DNA from: Hyparrhenia diplandra | Taxonomy: Eukaryota > Streptophyta > Magnoliopsida > Poales > Poaceae | DNA length: 64,000 bases | NCBI GenBank assembly: GCA_015847255.1 | Contig: JADLZK010008410.1 | Location: forward strand, 62,001-126,000 | Reading direction: 5' to 3' | In this document: positions 1 to 11,907 of the stretch, piece after piece | Layout: each line of letters starts with the position of its first letter | Numbering within the stretch: position 1 is the first letter of the stretch | Notes under the pieces: generated by a model | Databases searched by the model: none | Told to the model about the DNA's origin: nothing | Seen by the model: only the letters and a program-made list of their open reading frames with translations | Program-made: the position numbers and the translations under genes

Positions 1-1047
1 CATATGACTACTTTAAAAGATTGTGACAACGTTTTTCTTAATGTGTTGCCAATTTCAGTAGGGTCCTACGGTGGCCAGTTTCAATCCAAGCATAAGTAAA
101 TAACCAGAATTAGCTACTTATTTAATTATGTATCAATGAGAATTTTCCTAGGTTGAAACTTCGGCTAGGTCAATTAACCTAGTATAGTAGTCTATACATA
201 GTTTAATTCTCATGCATCTTTTCGTCTTTCTTTTTCTTTTAGTTAGTTATAGTTCCGACCTTGATAAGCAAATAAGAAACAAGTATTAAAATTTTAACAA
301 ATATCTGACTTTTGACAATGAAAAGTAACAACAGAAAATTCAAAAGCAAACAACACCTGTGTCAGCAGATAGCAAAGCTGTCTGTGCAATTTGCTTTTTG
401 AAAACATCATATCCATCTACAACAGATCCCTTGGGCTCACGGCAATTCTAGAATATGAGAACAAGCACCAAAGAAGAGGAGTCAAAACAATAATATGTAC
501 TAAATAGAATTTGCAACTTTTCATAAGTTGCACTGCTTGCCTGACCATTAAAAAAATAATCTTACCATGCACTGTGCAATCCCTTCCATATTTGGCATTG
601 TGCAGTTCAAGCAAAACCATCTATCCTCAACAAGGCGACTAGCAGGTTCCCAATCACTGTCATCTTCCTCTTCACCATTAAAGAAAAACAGATCATCCAG
701 TGTTGCCCCAGCTTGCTCCCCCTCAGAATCCTGTGGTAGATCATCAGCATCCATGAAACTTTCCTTTTTTACATCCACACAGCCATCAGGATCAGCACTC
801 TCAACATGACCCATCCTAGCTGTGGAACCCTTGGCCTCTTCTCCACAGTTCTTTTTTGAGGCCTTCACATCAGTATGACCTCCATTCAAGGGGGAGACTC
901 CATCCACTCCGGCACAAGAAGGTTTTCCGTCAATGTCACAGCTTTGGCATTTGCCCTGACAAGCTTGATCAGAAACCCCACACTTCTCCACGCCATGGGA
1001 GATCTCAGTCTTTTGCCACAGCTAGGTGCTCTCATATCAGATGCCAT
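1..1047 (-). CDS. HDA704: Class II histone deacetylase (HDA15/HDA704 type), N-terminal part only
   Basis: Two coding exons are visible, 566-1047 and 357-447; the rest lies left of the window. The first has an acidic stretch, and the two together encode a RanBP2-type zinc finger. The four cysteines fit C-x2-C-x10-C-x2-C, with a Trp before the first (WFCLNC), and the last pair (CMNC) is formed across the 566/447 splice (donor GTAAG at 565, acceptor TAG before 447). The second exon continues CREPKGS and ends in phase 1 at 357, donor GTGTTG. Plant HDA15 deacetylases carry such a finger ahead of the catalytic domain; they act in the nucleus to deacetylate histones, in Arabidopsis with PIF factors. 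The ATG at 1047 (MASDMRAPSC) reads into the finger frame only if the T-run 1011-1014 is one base longer. The deacetylase domain is not in the window, so the name rests on the finger, the CREPKGS-like context and gene order from memory. Confidence 0.6.
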
Positions 1048-2510
1048 AAGATGATATCCAGTGAGGCTTCAAGTCTGCGTGTATACAATACCAACAAATT
1101 AAAAACAACTGGCTCAAGAAACACCCCTTAATAAACGGATAAAAGCAAGCATCATTGATTATACTATAATAACCATTCAAGGGTTCCAGTGCCAAATCTC
1201 ACTACGAGCAACAGGGTTCCAAAAAGCAGCACTAAGCGCAAGCACTTCAGCGCTAAGCCGACGGGTAGCGCTTCGGCTTCGCTATGGGGGCATAAGCGCT
1301 CCCAAAGCGGCGGGACCGCCTTGGTGGAGCAGCAGCGGCTGGCTCCCGCTGCACGCCGGCCTCGCGCGGCGCGCGGCGCAGCCGCAGGGGCCGGGCGCCG
1401 TCGACGGTCCAGAGGAGGCGAAAAGGAGAGGTAGGTGCTTACGCAGGTCGCCTGCCGGTGTGCGGAGGATGCAGGCGAGGAGAGCCGCTGACGCCGCCGC
1501 CGAGCCTGGGACTGCTCCGCCGTCGCTGAGAGCCGCCTCCGTCGCTGATGATCCGGTGGGAGGAAGACGAGCCCCGGGCAGATCCCCGCCCCCGCGTCAA
1601 AGAAGGCGACAAGCCCGGATACGGTGGGAGGAAGGCGGGCGGCGCGGGAATTCCGCGGGCTAGCTGCAGCAAAACCGGCGGCGGCCGCAGTGCCTCACCC
1701 GCGATGGGGGAGTGGTGAGGGGGGCAAGGGAGGGTTAGGGCGTAGGGCCCCAGAAGCCAGCCAGTCAAGCATTTTTATATTGTTTTGTTTTCTGTCTGTT
1801 TTAGGCGCCGTTTAGGGGCTGAGGAAATTACTTTTGGGTCTTTTTACAGTTTTGTCAGCACACACGCTCGCTCACATTTTGAGTTTTTTTTTTTTTTTTT
1901 TTTTGGTTCTGATCCGATGATGATGCCATGCCATCCGCTCACATGCTCTGTGTCACACCTGAGGGCGTGACCACGGCATGAAGGCGTACTCAGGAGGCTG
2001 ATGTAATTTACGTTTTCGCATTATCATTGACATGTGGGCCCATGTGCTCAGTCTCCGTAATAATCGTACTTGAGCTCTCGCCTTCCAGCAGGGCTGGACA
2101 TCGATCATTCTGAATAGAACCTAGAGCCAAGGCAGTGGGGTTTGCCCTGCCCACTTCCTCGCCAATCCTGTTCCTCTTGTCGTGCTCACGTCGCCGGTGC
2201 CGCCGACGGCCAGGGGTTCGTCACAAGTGGTATCGGAGGCGACTATCCTTGGCGTAGGTGTGCAGCGTTTGTCGTCGACCACCGGCGTCTTCTACCTACG
2301 CCCTGCTCTGCGGCAACTCCGACCACCTCCACCACCCCTCCACGACACCACCGGCAGCACAATTTCACCAACCACCGATGATGCCCGCCAGGTGTTCGAT
2401 CGGCGTTCTGCATCAGCACCAGTGGTCTGGCGGCACGCACACGGCCAGTCCACAGAGCACGCGACCCGGGCAAGCCCACGACAGTCTGCTGCAGTGCAGA
2501 AGCCCACTAC
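1048..2510. other. 5' flank of the deacetylase gene and spacer; no supported gene
   Basis: The stretch 1190-1760 is very GC-rich and lies upstream of the minus-strand deacetylase, so it probably holds the 5'UTR/first exon and promoter. A T19 run sits near 1886-1904. From 2140 to 2500 there is CCA/CAC-rich sequence with open frames in several phases but no recognisable protein. I see no conserved coding exon here. Confidence 0.4.
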
Positions 2511-2801
2511 GGGTGTGTTTAGAAGCCCAAATTTCCTCCAAAATTTCCTGCATTCCCATCACATTCTATCACATCGAAACATTCAATGCACCGAAAAAAG
2601 CTGCCGCCACTATAAAATTTAGGTAAATAAAAAAACTAATTGCGGTTTAGATGTGCATTCATGGAGGCGATTCTTTTAAGCCTAATTTACGCCATAATAG
2701 GATAATATTTACCACTAACAAACGAAACATCTTTACGATTAATGTACGATGTGACGCGCTACAGGAATTTTCAGCCAAAATTTTGGCTTCTAAACACACC
2801 C
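2511..2801. mobile_element. MITE with 25-bp inverted repeats, 291 bp
   Basis: The left end GGGTGTGTTTAGAAGCC at 2511 is matched by its inverted copy ending at 2801 (GGCTTCTAAACACACCC). The 3-bp sequence TAC flanks both ends (2508-2510 and 2802-2804) as a target-site duplication. The interior is AT-rich and non-coding. The superfamily is not certain from the ends alone; a 3-bp duplication fits PIF/Harbinger or CACTA-derived MITEs. Confidence 0.8.
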
Positions 2802-3150
2802 TACATTGAGGAGTTTGTAGACTTCACAACGCAGATCAGACAGGAAACAAGTGATACCCCATGTCCACGACGCCCAAGGGTTGCCAGCATACTACACACC
2901 CAGTCCAGGGGAAAGATTCAGAAGCGTCAGTTTTAATCCATCGGCATATGATCACCAGAGTGTCGTCATTACCAGACCAGACCGGACTATCCCGGCACAG
3001 AATGAATCGAAATGCCAAAGCTTCTGTTGTGTCAACCAAAGGTACAACGATAATAAATCACGAATCACCCACAAAAGCTGCACACATATTACACAGACAG
3101 AAAAGTATATCCCATGCCATGCCCTCTCCCTGTTTGGAGCCACGCAATCG

Positions 3151-6100
3151 CTAGCCCTTCTTCCATGGCTGGATGACTGCGACAACAATGACCACCACTA
3201 TCACCAGCAGTAGGATGATGGCATAGCACATCCACTTCCTCGAATTCCTCTGCAGTTTCTTGGCGTTCTGGAGTGCGCTCACACCGCTTTGTATGTGATT
3301 GGTAGCGTTCGAGACCTTGAAACAGAGGATGGAATCAACAGGTAAGTGCTTTCATCAAGCTTGCTATTAATTATTAAAAAAATACACACACAGGGTTCTT
3401 GTCCTATATGGGCTCAATGCAAAAGTAGAGAACTTACATGTGTCTCAATGTTGTTGATCATGTCTCCTTGAGCCTCAACAAGAACTGCCATGTCCATGAA
3501 TATCTAAAACACAAAAAACAAAGAAATGGTATAAAGAGCCAGACACAGATTCTATATATCCTTTAAGTGTTCTAAATAAATCCCAGCAGGCCGCTAAGTG
3601 TTCTAAATTAATCCCAGCAGCCAGCTCCACAGTTGACCGTCCAACCCATCCCAGACCACACATGAGTTAGGGACGCAGCAACTACACCAGTTAGTGTTAT
3701 TTATTTAGAGTCTTCTGTTGGAAAATATTGGGGAGCTGTGTTCATTGAATGGACATAGCTTTTGTAACATACATACTATATTATTATACATAGAAGAGCT
3801 TATGCCAAAACAGAGAGAGATAGAAAGAAAAAGGCATCACCTGTTGCAACTCCAAAAGCTTCCTCTCTAGATCCCTTACAGCATCATGTCGCTCCTGTAT
3901 TTCAGCAACTGTGTCCAGTATCTGCAAATGTGAAAAGGTAACATATTTAGAACAAATCAATGCTGTAAACAGACATAGCTAGGCCTGTTGACCAATATAC
4001 TACCTCATAGCTCGTAATGACCTATGTAACTATGGTAGACCACATACCTGGCCTCTTCCCTGATGTTGGATAGCATCTTTGAATATTTGCTCACTTTTCC
4101 CCGGTCTCTATCAAGTCATCAATTGTCTGAAGGGTCAGAGGCAACCACATGAGAAATTGTGAAGCCAACCATAAATCAAAGTTCACTGGAAAATAACAGC
4201 ACAACGACATCTACAATCAATACCAAATGTGCAATACTAACCTCTTCATCAGGGACGATTACCGTTACAGTAAAAACCCTTCTTTCAACAACCTCCCGAT
4301 ACTCTTGCCTGATTGCTTCTCTCAAGGTCTGCACCAAGACGTTAATAGGGTAACTTACATGATACAAACTATATATTTAATTTTCTCCACAGATTTGCTG
4401 GCAATTGGCAGGTATTCACAACAATTTACTAATTTGAAGCCCTTCTAGAATCATACAATTGGAAACTAATACTGAGAACTGAACCCCTGTAGCTGACCAG
4501 TTGAGTAAAACATGCAATCATCAATGAGATACCCCCGCCCCCTCTGGCTTATAACGAGCTAGATATGCAGAATTCTTATAAATGGATGTCGAGTCTTAGG
4601 CATGGAAATTCTTATAAATGGATGTCGAGTCTTAGGCATGGAAAAGTAGAACACTACCTCTCTGCTACTTTAAAAACCATATTCAAATATTCCTAGGACC
4701 AACTAATTTTGTATAGGTTCATGTTTTAAGATCATCCTATGTTAACAGGATCTTATAATATCACAAAACAGCAATCGAAAGGCAGGAATTTTGTACTAGA
4801 GGAACACAGTACCTGAAAATCATCCATCCGCTCCTTCAATTTCTTTTTCACTGCTCTGTAGGCATTGGAAAATATATTGAATAAACAACAAATTCATGTA
4901 AGCAAGTAAGCAGCATAACTAAAAGCTCTGAGATGAAATGTAAATTTACCCAGTAGTTTGCTCTCTTGATCGGTCCACAGCAGAACCCTTCCCACATCCT
5001 GGTTTTTGCCTATTTGATAAGTTCTGTTCCATAATGGTTGTGAAGAATTCAAGGTCAATTGTTGATAGCAGCGCACAAATTAGCTTGATTTAAAAGTTAT
5101 AAATACATGTTTCATAAGTTTTCAGAAAATGTTGTTTGGTTACAGTGAATTTAGCAATGTTTCTGAACAAACAAATCTTGCAAATTGAGGGATAACAGAG
5201 ACAAATACTGATAACTATCAGGGTCAAGCAACAGCATACATCTTTTTCCAGCTCATCAACTTTTGTCTTTGCCTGACGCGCTATTTTCCCCACTTCATCA
5301 ATATCTTTCTCCATCCGCTGCTTAATTGCTGTGAAAAAAAAATTGTTGCGTCTTACCCTAAGCATAGAGGTATTTCCAAAAGAGTACATACATATTTCAG
5401 ATAAAGGATAAATCTTCTATAATAAACAAGTAGTTACCTTTCATGGAGCTTGCTTTTGTAACTGCTTTGGATTCCTCATTTGCAGTCTACAGACAAAAGT
5501 TAGATTTCTGATATCAATGCACATGCCAAAGCGTAGATTTATAAGGAAAATGGTAATAAAAAAATCCCATTGTGAATAATGAAATCCAGGCCGTTAGCAT
5601 AAGAAAAGGGAAACGATAAGGAACAAATGGTGGGATGAGTGTACCTGGAGCTTATTCAATAGATTTGTCAGCTTTGCAATTAAACTCTCAATCGCATCGA
5701 CCTGTTATATCACAAGGCAATATGTCATTAATCAGAAGGGAAAGTGTTGGAGTGGACTAACAGTATTAATGTAACTCGACGGAGACAGCGGAATAGAAAT
5801 GTAAAATATGGTAAGATGGAGAGATGCAAGGAGCATAGTACTATTTATGCAAACAGCACCTTCTTCAAGAAATCTTTTAAGTTGTCTGAAGCATCAGCCT
5901 GATGCATGCCCATTTCAATGTCGGCATCTCTTGAGGAGTCCCGCCGAGGGAGCTCGAAGGAATCCTGTGAAATAGGAGTGTTCACAACATGTTACACGTG
6001 TACTGAATCACAGACGAATGGTAAATTACAACTTAAAATAACAGGACTGCGACCCCACATAGGAAATATCATCAATCCATTCCCAGCAGGGCAGATAGAT

Positions 6101-6952
6101 TTCCAGTTTGAATCTTTCAAATCCTTTCCCATTGCAAAAGTGTAGTATTTATTTAACAAAGATTACGATGCACCATAAAAAGTTCTAGCCATGCGTATGG
6201 ATGCGAAAAGAACAAGCTTTAAAACACATCAAACTCCAGTTAATACAAAGCCTCCTGAACTGAACACTTGAACGGCAGCACTCAATACAACTACTAGTGA
6301 TCAAATCATTGCCGCTGTTCAATCAAGGCAATTGCTCCACGAGCGAGCAATTATTATTGCAGTTGTTCGTTGAGATGGTTCAAGCAGGACAGTCCACCTC
6401 CACTCCAAAGGTACGAGAATTACTATCTCAAAGGAAGAGAGGGAAAAAAAAAGAGAGGAACATCTCCATCCTCTACAGTCTACACAACTCAAGCAACCAC
6501 AAGAAGCAGAGCAAGCCCATTTTGCTTCCTTCCAACGCAATTCAGCAGCTCCCAGATCTAACTAAGGCGACCGCCACCCAGCAAGCGGCCGAACCTACCC
6601 TACCGCACGTAGGCGAGGAAACCCGGGGCCGGTTGCTTCCACAGCCCGCCCCGCATTCCGACCCGCGGCTCAAGCAATCCCTTCCCTTTCCTCGCCGATC
6701 ACTCCACTCCATTCCACCGCCGCTAGCTCCGATCCAGAGAACCAAGCTCTGGCTCCACCGGCGGTCATCGTGGGGAGCAGTGGACAGCGCCGACCGACCG
6801 GCCGCCACCCAGATCTCGAGCTCGCGCGCCGGATCCCGGCGAGCGGCCGAGGACGCGGGGAAAGTGTTCCCGGCGGAGAGAAGAGGGTAGTGGAGGAAAG
6901 GAGGGTAGGATACGATACGAGACGAGGGCCTTACCGTGAGGAGGTTGTTCAT
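3151..6952 (-). CDS. SYP132: Syntaxin, SYP132-type Qa-SNARE
   Basis: Twelve coding exons on the minus strand: 6935-6952, 5860-5964, 5645-5701, 5438-5486, 5240-5328, 4950-5023, 4813-4855, 4242-4328, 4048-4126, 3841-3921, 3438-3503, 3151-3315. All junctions are GT-AG and phases agree. The protein is about 300 residues: start MNNLLT, N-terminal Habc helices, a linker GCGKG, the SNARE motif (exons 4048-3315) with the central Gln in GDMINN, and a C-terminal membrane anchor of Ile/Val/Leu ending IQPWKKG. SYP132 is the plasma-membrane t-SNARE for constitutive secretion, defence secretion and cytokinesis. Exon 4048-4126 is 79 nt instead of 78: the C-run 4099-4102 is one base too long and would create a stop just before SEQIF. 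Exon 4242-4328 seems to carry two compensating length changes (4252-4254 and 4262-4263). Its 3'UTR runs toward 2870. Confidence 0.93.
4571..4642. repeat. 36-bp tandem duplication in a syntaxin intron
   Basis: Two identical head-to-tail 36-bp copies (4571-4606 and 4607-4642), beginning AATTCTTATAAATGGATG, lie in the intron between exons 4813-4855 and 4242-4328. The copies being identical argues for a recent slippage event or an assembly duplication. Confidence 0.9.
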
Positions 6953-7472
6953 GGCGGCGGGCGGCGAGGAGAGAGAGCGGAGGCCGCCGTGGGGGGGAGG
7001 AGGAAGGTGTGGCCGTTGCGCCGCAGAGGATGCTTAAAGCTGAGGTGGGGGTGGGCAGAGCAGAGGGTTAACGCTGGCGGTGCTGAGGCTGGCAGGTGGG
7101 CCATCCGGGGATCTTTTTCGGTAGGCAGGCTGGCAAGTGTCGTGGAACTTTTTTTTTTTTTCTCCCTTTCATGGGTCAATTGAATAATGTATTCGGCGAG
7201 GAAAGGGAAAGAAGTGAAGGAACGACAGAGGACTTGCTAAAATACGTGCTGGCCATTTAGTTCGTTGTAATTTATTTATGTAAACATAATGTAATTTTTT
7301 TTCCTGAGAATAAAAAACTCGTTAAACAAATATATAACCCCTGCATAATCTGATTTATATATTAGTACGAAGACAATTAACAGCTTTTACAGTTGTTTTC
7401 TATAGTTAGAGAAAGATAAGAATTCGATAGGTTATGATACAAAGACTAATAAAAAGTAACGATTTATATTCT
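6953..7472. other. Syntaxin 5' flank and AT-rich spacer
   Basis: The sequence upstream of the syntaxin ATG (6953-7180) is GC-rich on the minus strand and is the likely 5'UTR and promoter. From 7190 it becomes AT-rich with no coding exon. I see no clear TATA box. Confidence 0.4.
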
Positions 7473-7700
7473 AGGACCTGTTTTGATACTAGAGTTAGTT
7501 TCTAGCTCTAAACTAACTCTAGCTCTAGGGGTGTTTCAATGTAGGGGTTAGATTTTGACATTTAATATCCTTTGCGATCATTTGGTGTGGGTAGAGCGAG
7601 AGAGACCCAATCTGAACTAGGTCCACTCTAACCCTCCTCTTTGGATTCTTTTGGGTTAGTTGAGCACAAACTAGCTTAAACTAACTCTTGCACCTGGATC
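7473..7700. mobile_element. Probable MITE (GTTAGTTT-type ends)
   Basis: Left sequence AGAGTTAGTTTCTAGCT near 7491 and right sequence AGCTTAAACTAACTCT near 7673 are an imperfect inverted pair, and the interior repeats CTAACTC motifs. It resembles the element at 53130-53446. The exact ends and the target duplication are unclear, so the right end may be eroded. At 7701-7880 follows another repeat-like stretch with a long C run (7739-7747), not classified. Confidence 0.45.
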
Positions 7701-8131
7701 CATGCACGGAGCCAGCAGTGGGGCTGGTGGGGCTTAAGCCCCCCCCCTAAAATCCAGTAATCAAGGTTAATTACTGTAGCAAAAAAAAAATCACCATTAA
7801 ATCTTCATGCAAATTAACATCTCCTTTGTTTTGACCCCATCTAAATTTTTTTCGGGCTTCATCGGTGCACGGATCCAAAAGCAGAACCCCTAGTGTTTAT
7901 CTTATTTTGAATACTTGAAATAAATGTAAATTTTAGTGTTACATTTTTTATTTACTTTAGATTTTTTGACAGAAGACATTACCGAATAAAGGGAGTAACT
8001 TACCGTTTTTGAGGTGGTTTCTGCGGCTGATAAGCCAATGGATGCTAATTGTTGTGAGAGGGAGAATACTCTAAGCGCGAACAGGGACGTTGTTATCTTG
8101 ACATGTTTTCATCGGCGACGAGAAAAAAGTA

Positions 8132-8480
8132 CTCCGTCTGTCTTAAAAAACATGCAACTATGGAAATCGTGTCGGGCAATTTAACTAAAGTTTTACCAAA
8201 TTTATAGTAATCAAAGCGAAGTTTGTTTTGTTATGAAAATATATTCCGTCATGAATCTATTGCTAATTTTGTACGGTAAGTGTTAGTAATATTTTTATAG
8301 TAATTAATATTAATATTTATGTCTCAAACGAAATTTGTTATAAAAATACTATATTCCGTCACGAATCTATTGCTAATTTTTGCTATATAAATGTTATAAT
8401 TTTTTATATAAATTTAGTCAAATTTAGAATCGGTTGATTTTTCCGAAGCGAGAATTGCACGTATTACGGAATGGAGTGAG
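8132..8480. mobile_element. Stowaway-like MITE with an internal duplication
   Basis: The ends CTCCGTCTGTC (left) and GGAATGGAGTGAG (right) are the usual degenerate Stowaway-type termini, and TA flanks both sides (8130-8131, 8481-8482). Inside, a segment with ATTCCGTCATGAATCTATTG near 8246 is repeated about 108 bp later with one base changed, so the element carries a partial self-duplication. It has no coding capacity. Confidence 0.65.
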
Positions 8481-9086
8481 TAATTACAAGTAATAGCTTT
8501 TTTTTTTGGAAAAAATAACAATGTTTGAGTAAAGGTAAAGCATGCCTCGTCTCAATAGTCTTTTCCATCTCTCGTTCCGTTGAAATTGGCAGGATTGACG
8601 ACGACGAAAAGCCCCGTCCGTCTCCAGGTTACATTCATTCATTTATTGTTTCATTCTTGGCTGGCAGCTTGACTGCGTTGCTTCCCTTCCCCGGACGGCC
8701 GGCCAAGAAAGCGAGCTCACTGCGTCATGTAGCCGTAGCAGATTTTCAACTCCTTTTGCCTCTTGTCAAAAAAAAAAACTCCTTTTGCCGGCCGCTCTGC
8801 GCTGGAACTCCGCGTCAGGTCAGGTCAGGTCGGCTGCCAGCCACTGAACGGAGACAAAACAGCGGCGACGTGGGGCCCACACGCACCGGACTCCACGGGT
8901 GCGCATCAAGACCCACCTGCCAGCCGGTCTTCTCGCGGTGACCACGGCCGGTGGCGGTGGGTACGGGGGCCCCGTCGGGTCGGGGGCAAAGCTAAGCTGT
9001 CCGAGCTGTTGGACAGCGCAAGCATGTTTTGCTAATCCAATCCACAAACGAATCTCCAATCATATTTTTCTTTTGCGCTACCAATC
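8481..9086. other. Spacer with no supported gene
   Basis: A moderately GC-rich patch (8600-9040) has short overlapping open frames in several phases but no recognisable domain, splice pattern or start context. I see nothing that can be called a gene. Confidence 0.4.
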
Positions 9087-9182
9087 ATATAATACACTAA
9101 TCAAATCATAGTGGTAGCCCGTCTTCGCGCGGCTATATAATACACTAATCAAATCATAGTGGTAGCCCGTCTTCGCGCGGCT
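9087..9182. repeat. Perfect 48-bp tandem duplication
   Basis: The 48-bp unit beginning ATATAATACACTAATC and ending CTTCGCGCGGCT occurs at 9087-9134 and again at 9135-9182 with no difference. It is in a spacer and does not overlap a gene. Confidence 0.95.
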
Positions 9183-9395
9183 GGCTGGCTTAGATTATTG
9201 TGAAAGGATGGATGATTAAGCACAGGCGGGCAGTATAGTATCGCATGAGATGGATAGTACTATTAATTGGGCGCTCTCAGGATATATATAGCCTTCTAGG
9301 ACTATCGAGGATAGATAAAGCTCTACTCTTATTTGCCTTGGGGAACAATTATGCTATCCATTTTTGCATATGAGAGGCTAGCTACTACAGTTAAC

Positions 9396-9657
9396 TTGGG
9401 AACATATCGATGGAAACCACGCGAACTTTTCGTGAAAACCCGTGCAAACCATGTAAAAAAAAGTCGTCTAGATTCAAAAAAAAAAACACACACATGTAGT
9501 TGATGCGATGATACTCAACTCTGTAAAATATCTTGTCTAAACTCGATTTTGTTTGTGAGATATAAAAATAACAATTTCTAACGAATTATTTGGACAACTT
9601 TCTGGCTTGAAATTTGTTATTTTCACAAAGTTGTTGTTTCCACCCGATATGTTCCTA
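9396..9657. mobile_element. Terminal-inverted-repeat element, 262 bp
   Basis: Left end TTGGGAACATATCGATGG and the inverted right end (TAGGAACATATCGGGTGG) form a TIR of about 25 bp with few mismatches. GTTAAC flanks both ends (9390-9395, 9658-9663), which may be or include the target-site duplication. The interior is AT-rich and non-coding. Superfamily not assigned. Confidence 0.7.
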
Positions 9658-9951
9658 GTTAACTTATGTTTAGAGAAAGTACTATAAGTCAAGCTAGTCA
9701 ACAATTTTGATGGCGTGGAGGGAGAAGGGAAGAGAGAAAAGAAAGTTTGGCTCTTGTTCTACCACCAATTTGGGCATGAATACATAGGCATTAGTGGATC
9801 CGAATAGATATGGATGTGATGAGGAATGAAAAGAGAAGGGAAACAAGTAATAATAAAGAAATTTTATGTTAAAAAAACTAGTTGTATAGCTTGTCCTCTT
9901 ATTACTTAGCTTATAGCTAAGCACTTGGCTCTATTATTAGCCATGCTTTTA

Positions 9952-10218
9952 GAGAGTGTTTGAATTTTTGGGACTAGAGACTAGGGATTAGGGACTGGAC
10001 ATGACCATTAGTCCCAAATAGTCCTCTTGAAAGACTAGTGGACTAGGGACTATTAGTCACTTTTTTAGTCCCCCATGTTTGGTAATTTAGGGACTAAAAT
10101 TTAGTCTTTAGGGCTTAGGGACTATTTGGAGACTAAAAAGTCCCTAAAAACCAAACATGAATAAACTTTTCCTTTATTAGTCCCTAAAATGTCCCAAGAC
10201 TTTGAACCAAACAATCCC
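9952..10218. mobile_element. Tourist-like (PIF/Harbinger) MITE
   Basis: The element runs from GAGAGTGTTTG (9952) to CAAACAATCCC (10218), an inverted pair with three mismatches, and TTA lies on both sides (9949-9951, 10219-10221). TTA is the classical PIF/Harbinger target duplication. The interior repeats GGGACTA and its complement TAGTCCC many times, so a transcript would fold into a long hairpin. Confidence 0.7.
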
Positions 10219-11640
10219 TTAGTCTTCAATGCATATGTTTCTTTTGACCAATAACTACTGATGTTTGCGCGCAAATGCAAATTCAAAGGGTTTGACTAAA
10301 TGTTCACGCAAATAAAAAGGTTTGGCTAGTGTCTTCATAAATGATGTGTTTTCGTGATCGGCAGGAGTACTAGGTGCATATGCGCTCGCCACTAAGAAAT
10401 TTGTGGTTCTATGCATGCGTCCGATCGTAAAGAAAACTAAACGCGCTAGTGTTATACCTCTTCGACTTTGAGCGTGGGAATCTAGAACGAGGGAAATAAC
10501 TATACATCTTCTACTCGGCGTTGGGAAATGATTTTTTTAAACCTCTGTATTGTACATGACCGTACGTGAAAGTTGGAGTTTTAGGAAATGACGACAAATT
10601 CTTGTTTAGAGCATGTGTACAAGAGTCTTTTTAAGTTTTTTTTTTTTTACTCTCTAAATTAGTATTTGGAGAAGTCCGATTGGTTGACTTCTAAAATTTG
10701 TCAAGATTTGGCAAGCTATGATTTTGATTATTATTTGGTTTGCTACCAAAATTTGTCAACATCTCACATTTGACTTGCCAAATCGATCCATAGCAAAAAA
10801 AATTACTTAACTTTGGCTTGGAGAATTATTGGCATAACAAAATTTGGTCGCAAAAACAATTGCCCGGAGTCATTTGAGTTTAAATCGTTTTTTTTTTTTT
10901 ATCTTTACATCCTCCAATGTCTTTTCTATATCTTGTGCAAACTCTAGAGAGCTATTATCGCTCTCCATCTTTGGCTACAGAGAATGTTTCTCTCTCTAAA
11001 TTAGAAAGGATATTGCTGTTAGAGCAACTTTAAGAGGCTCTTTTATTTTTTTGTCTTTACGAGGATAGATATTATTCTGAACAAAAAATTTGACAACAGT
11101 TTCTTAATTAAGATATTCAAATATTATCATATTCAAATTTAGATTCTCGCTAGCCAAAGATAAAAGCTGGAAATAACTCTCTATAGCATGCACATTCTCC
11201 ACCGTTGGATGCTTTGGAATGAATAGAGAACAACTTTTATTCAAATCGCTCTCTGAATGAGGATTTGGAGAGTGGATTTAAGAAAAACTATTTTTATCAC
11301 AAGTATAAGAAAACTCTTAGAGATGAAATAGACTTTTTTTTGAGGAAAAAATGGAGATGAATAGATGTTGCTTGATGCTCTACGCTTCATCAAACAGAAG
11401 AAGCAGAAGAAAAAACGATCCCATCGACAGGAAGCCCAGTGTGCAAATCGAGGCCATGAGCCCACCACAAAAGCCATTGCAGGTAAAGCCCACGGCCCAC
11501 GAGACTCCGAGACGCCCGGCCGACACAGAAAAAAAAAGCAGATCGCTCACCACGCGGCTCCACCGTCGGCAAACCTGCCCCACCGCCACGGACGGCGACG
11601 ACGCGGCGACCCACGTCAGCTTCCGCCGGCCTTCTTCTCC
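10219..11640. other. AT-rich spacer, transposon-derived in part
   Basis: No gene is supported. Between 10670 and 10800 short inverted motifs (TTTGGTTTGCTACCAAA, TTGCCAAATC) suggest one more eroded MITE whose ends I cannot fix. From about 11390 the sequence grades into the GC-rich promoter of the charged-protein gene, with an ACGT core at 11611 (CCACGTCAG). Confidence 0.35.
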
Positions 11641-11674
11641 TTTCCATTCGCGTCTTCTCCACTCCCCACTCCAT

Positions 11675-11683
11675 CTATAAAAG
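11675..11683 (+). promoter_or_regulatory. TATA box of the charged-protein gene
   Basis: CTATAAAAG lies on the plus strand after a CT-rich stretch and about 230 bp before the donor of the 5'UTR intron. Transcription would start near 11705-11715. Confidence 0.6.
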
Positions 11684-11907
11684 ATGGCCGGAGGCCGCTT
11701 CCATTCTCGAAGTCGCTGCGGCACGCGTGTTCTGCATCTGCTTTGCTCGCCTCCCAGATCTTTCCAACTAGCTGGGGGCACCCGAGCCGAGCTGATCTCC
11801 CACCGCCCCGCACCGCGCCACCGCGGCTCCGCCGGCGGATCGTTCCTTCTACTTCTACTGCGTGATCTTTGAACAAGCCAAGACGCTGAAGCGTCGCCAC
11901 CGGCAAG

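Noticed and set aside
6542..6952. 136-codon minus-strand frame after MNNLLT
   Set aside because: Only the first six codons are coding; the rest follows a GT donor and is intron.
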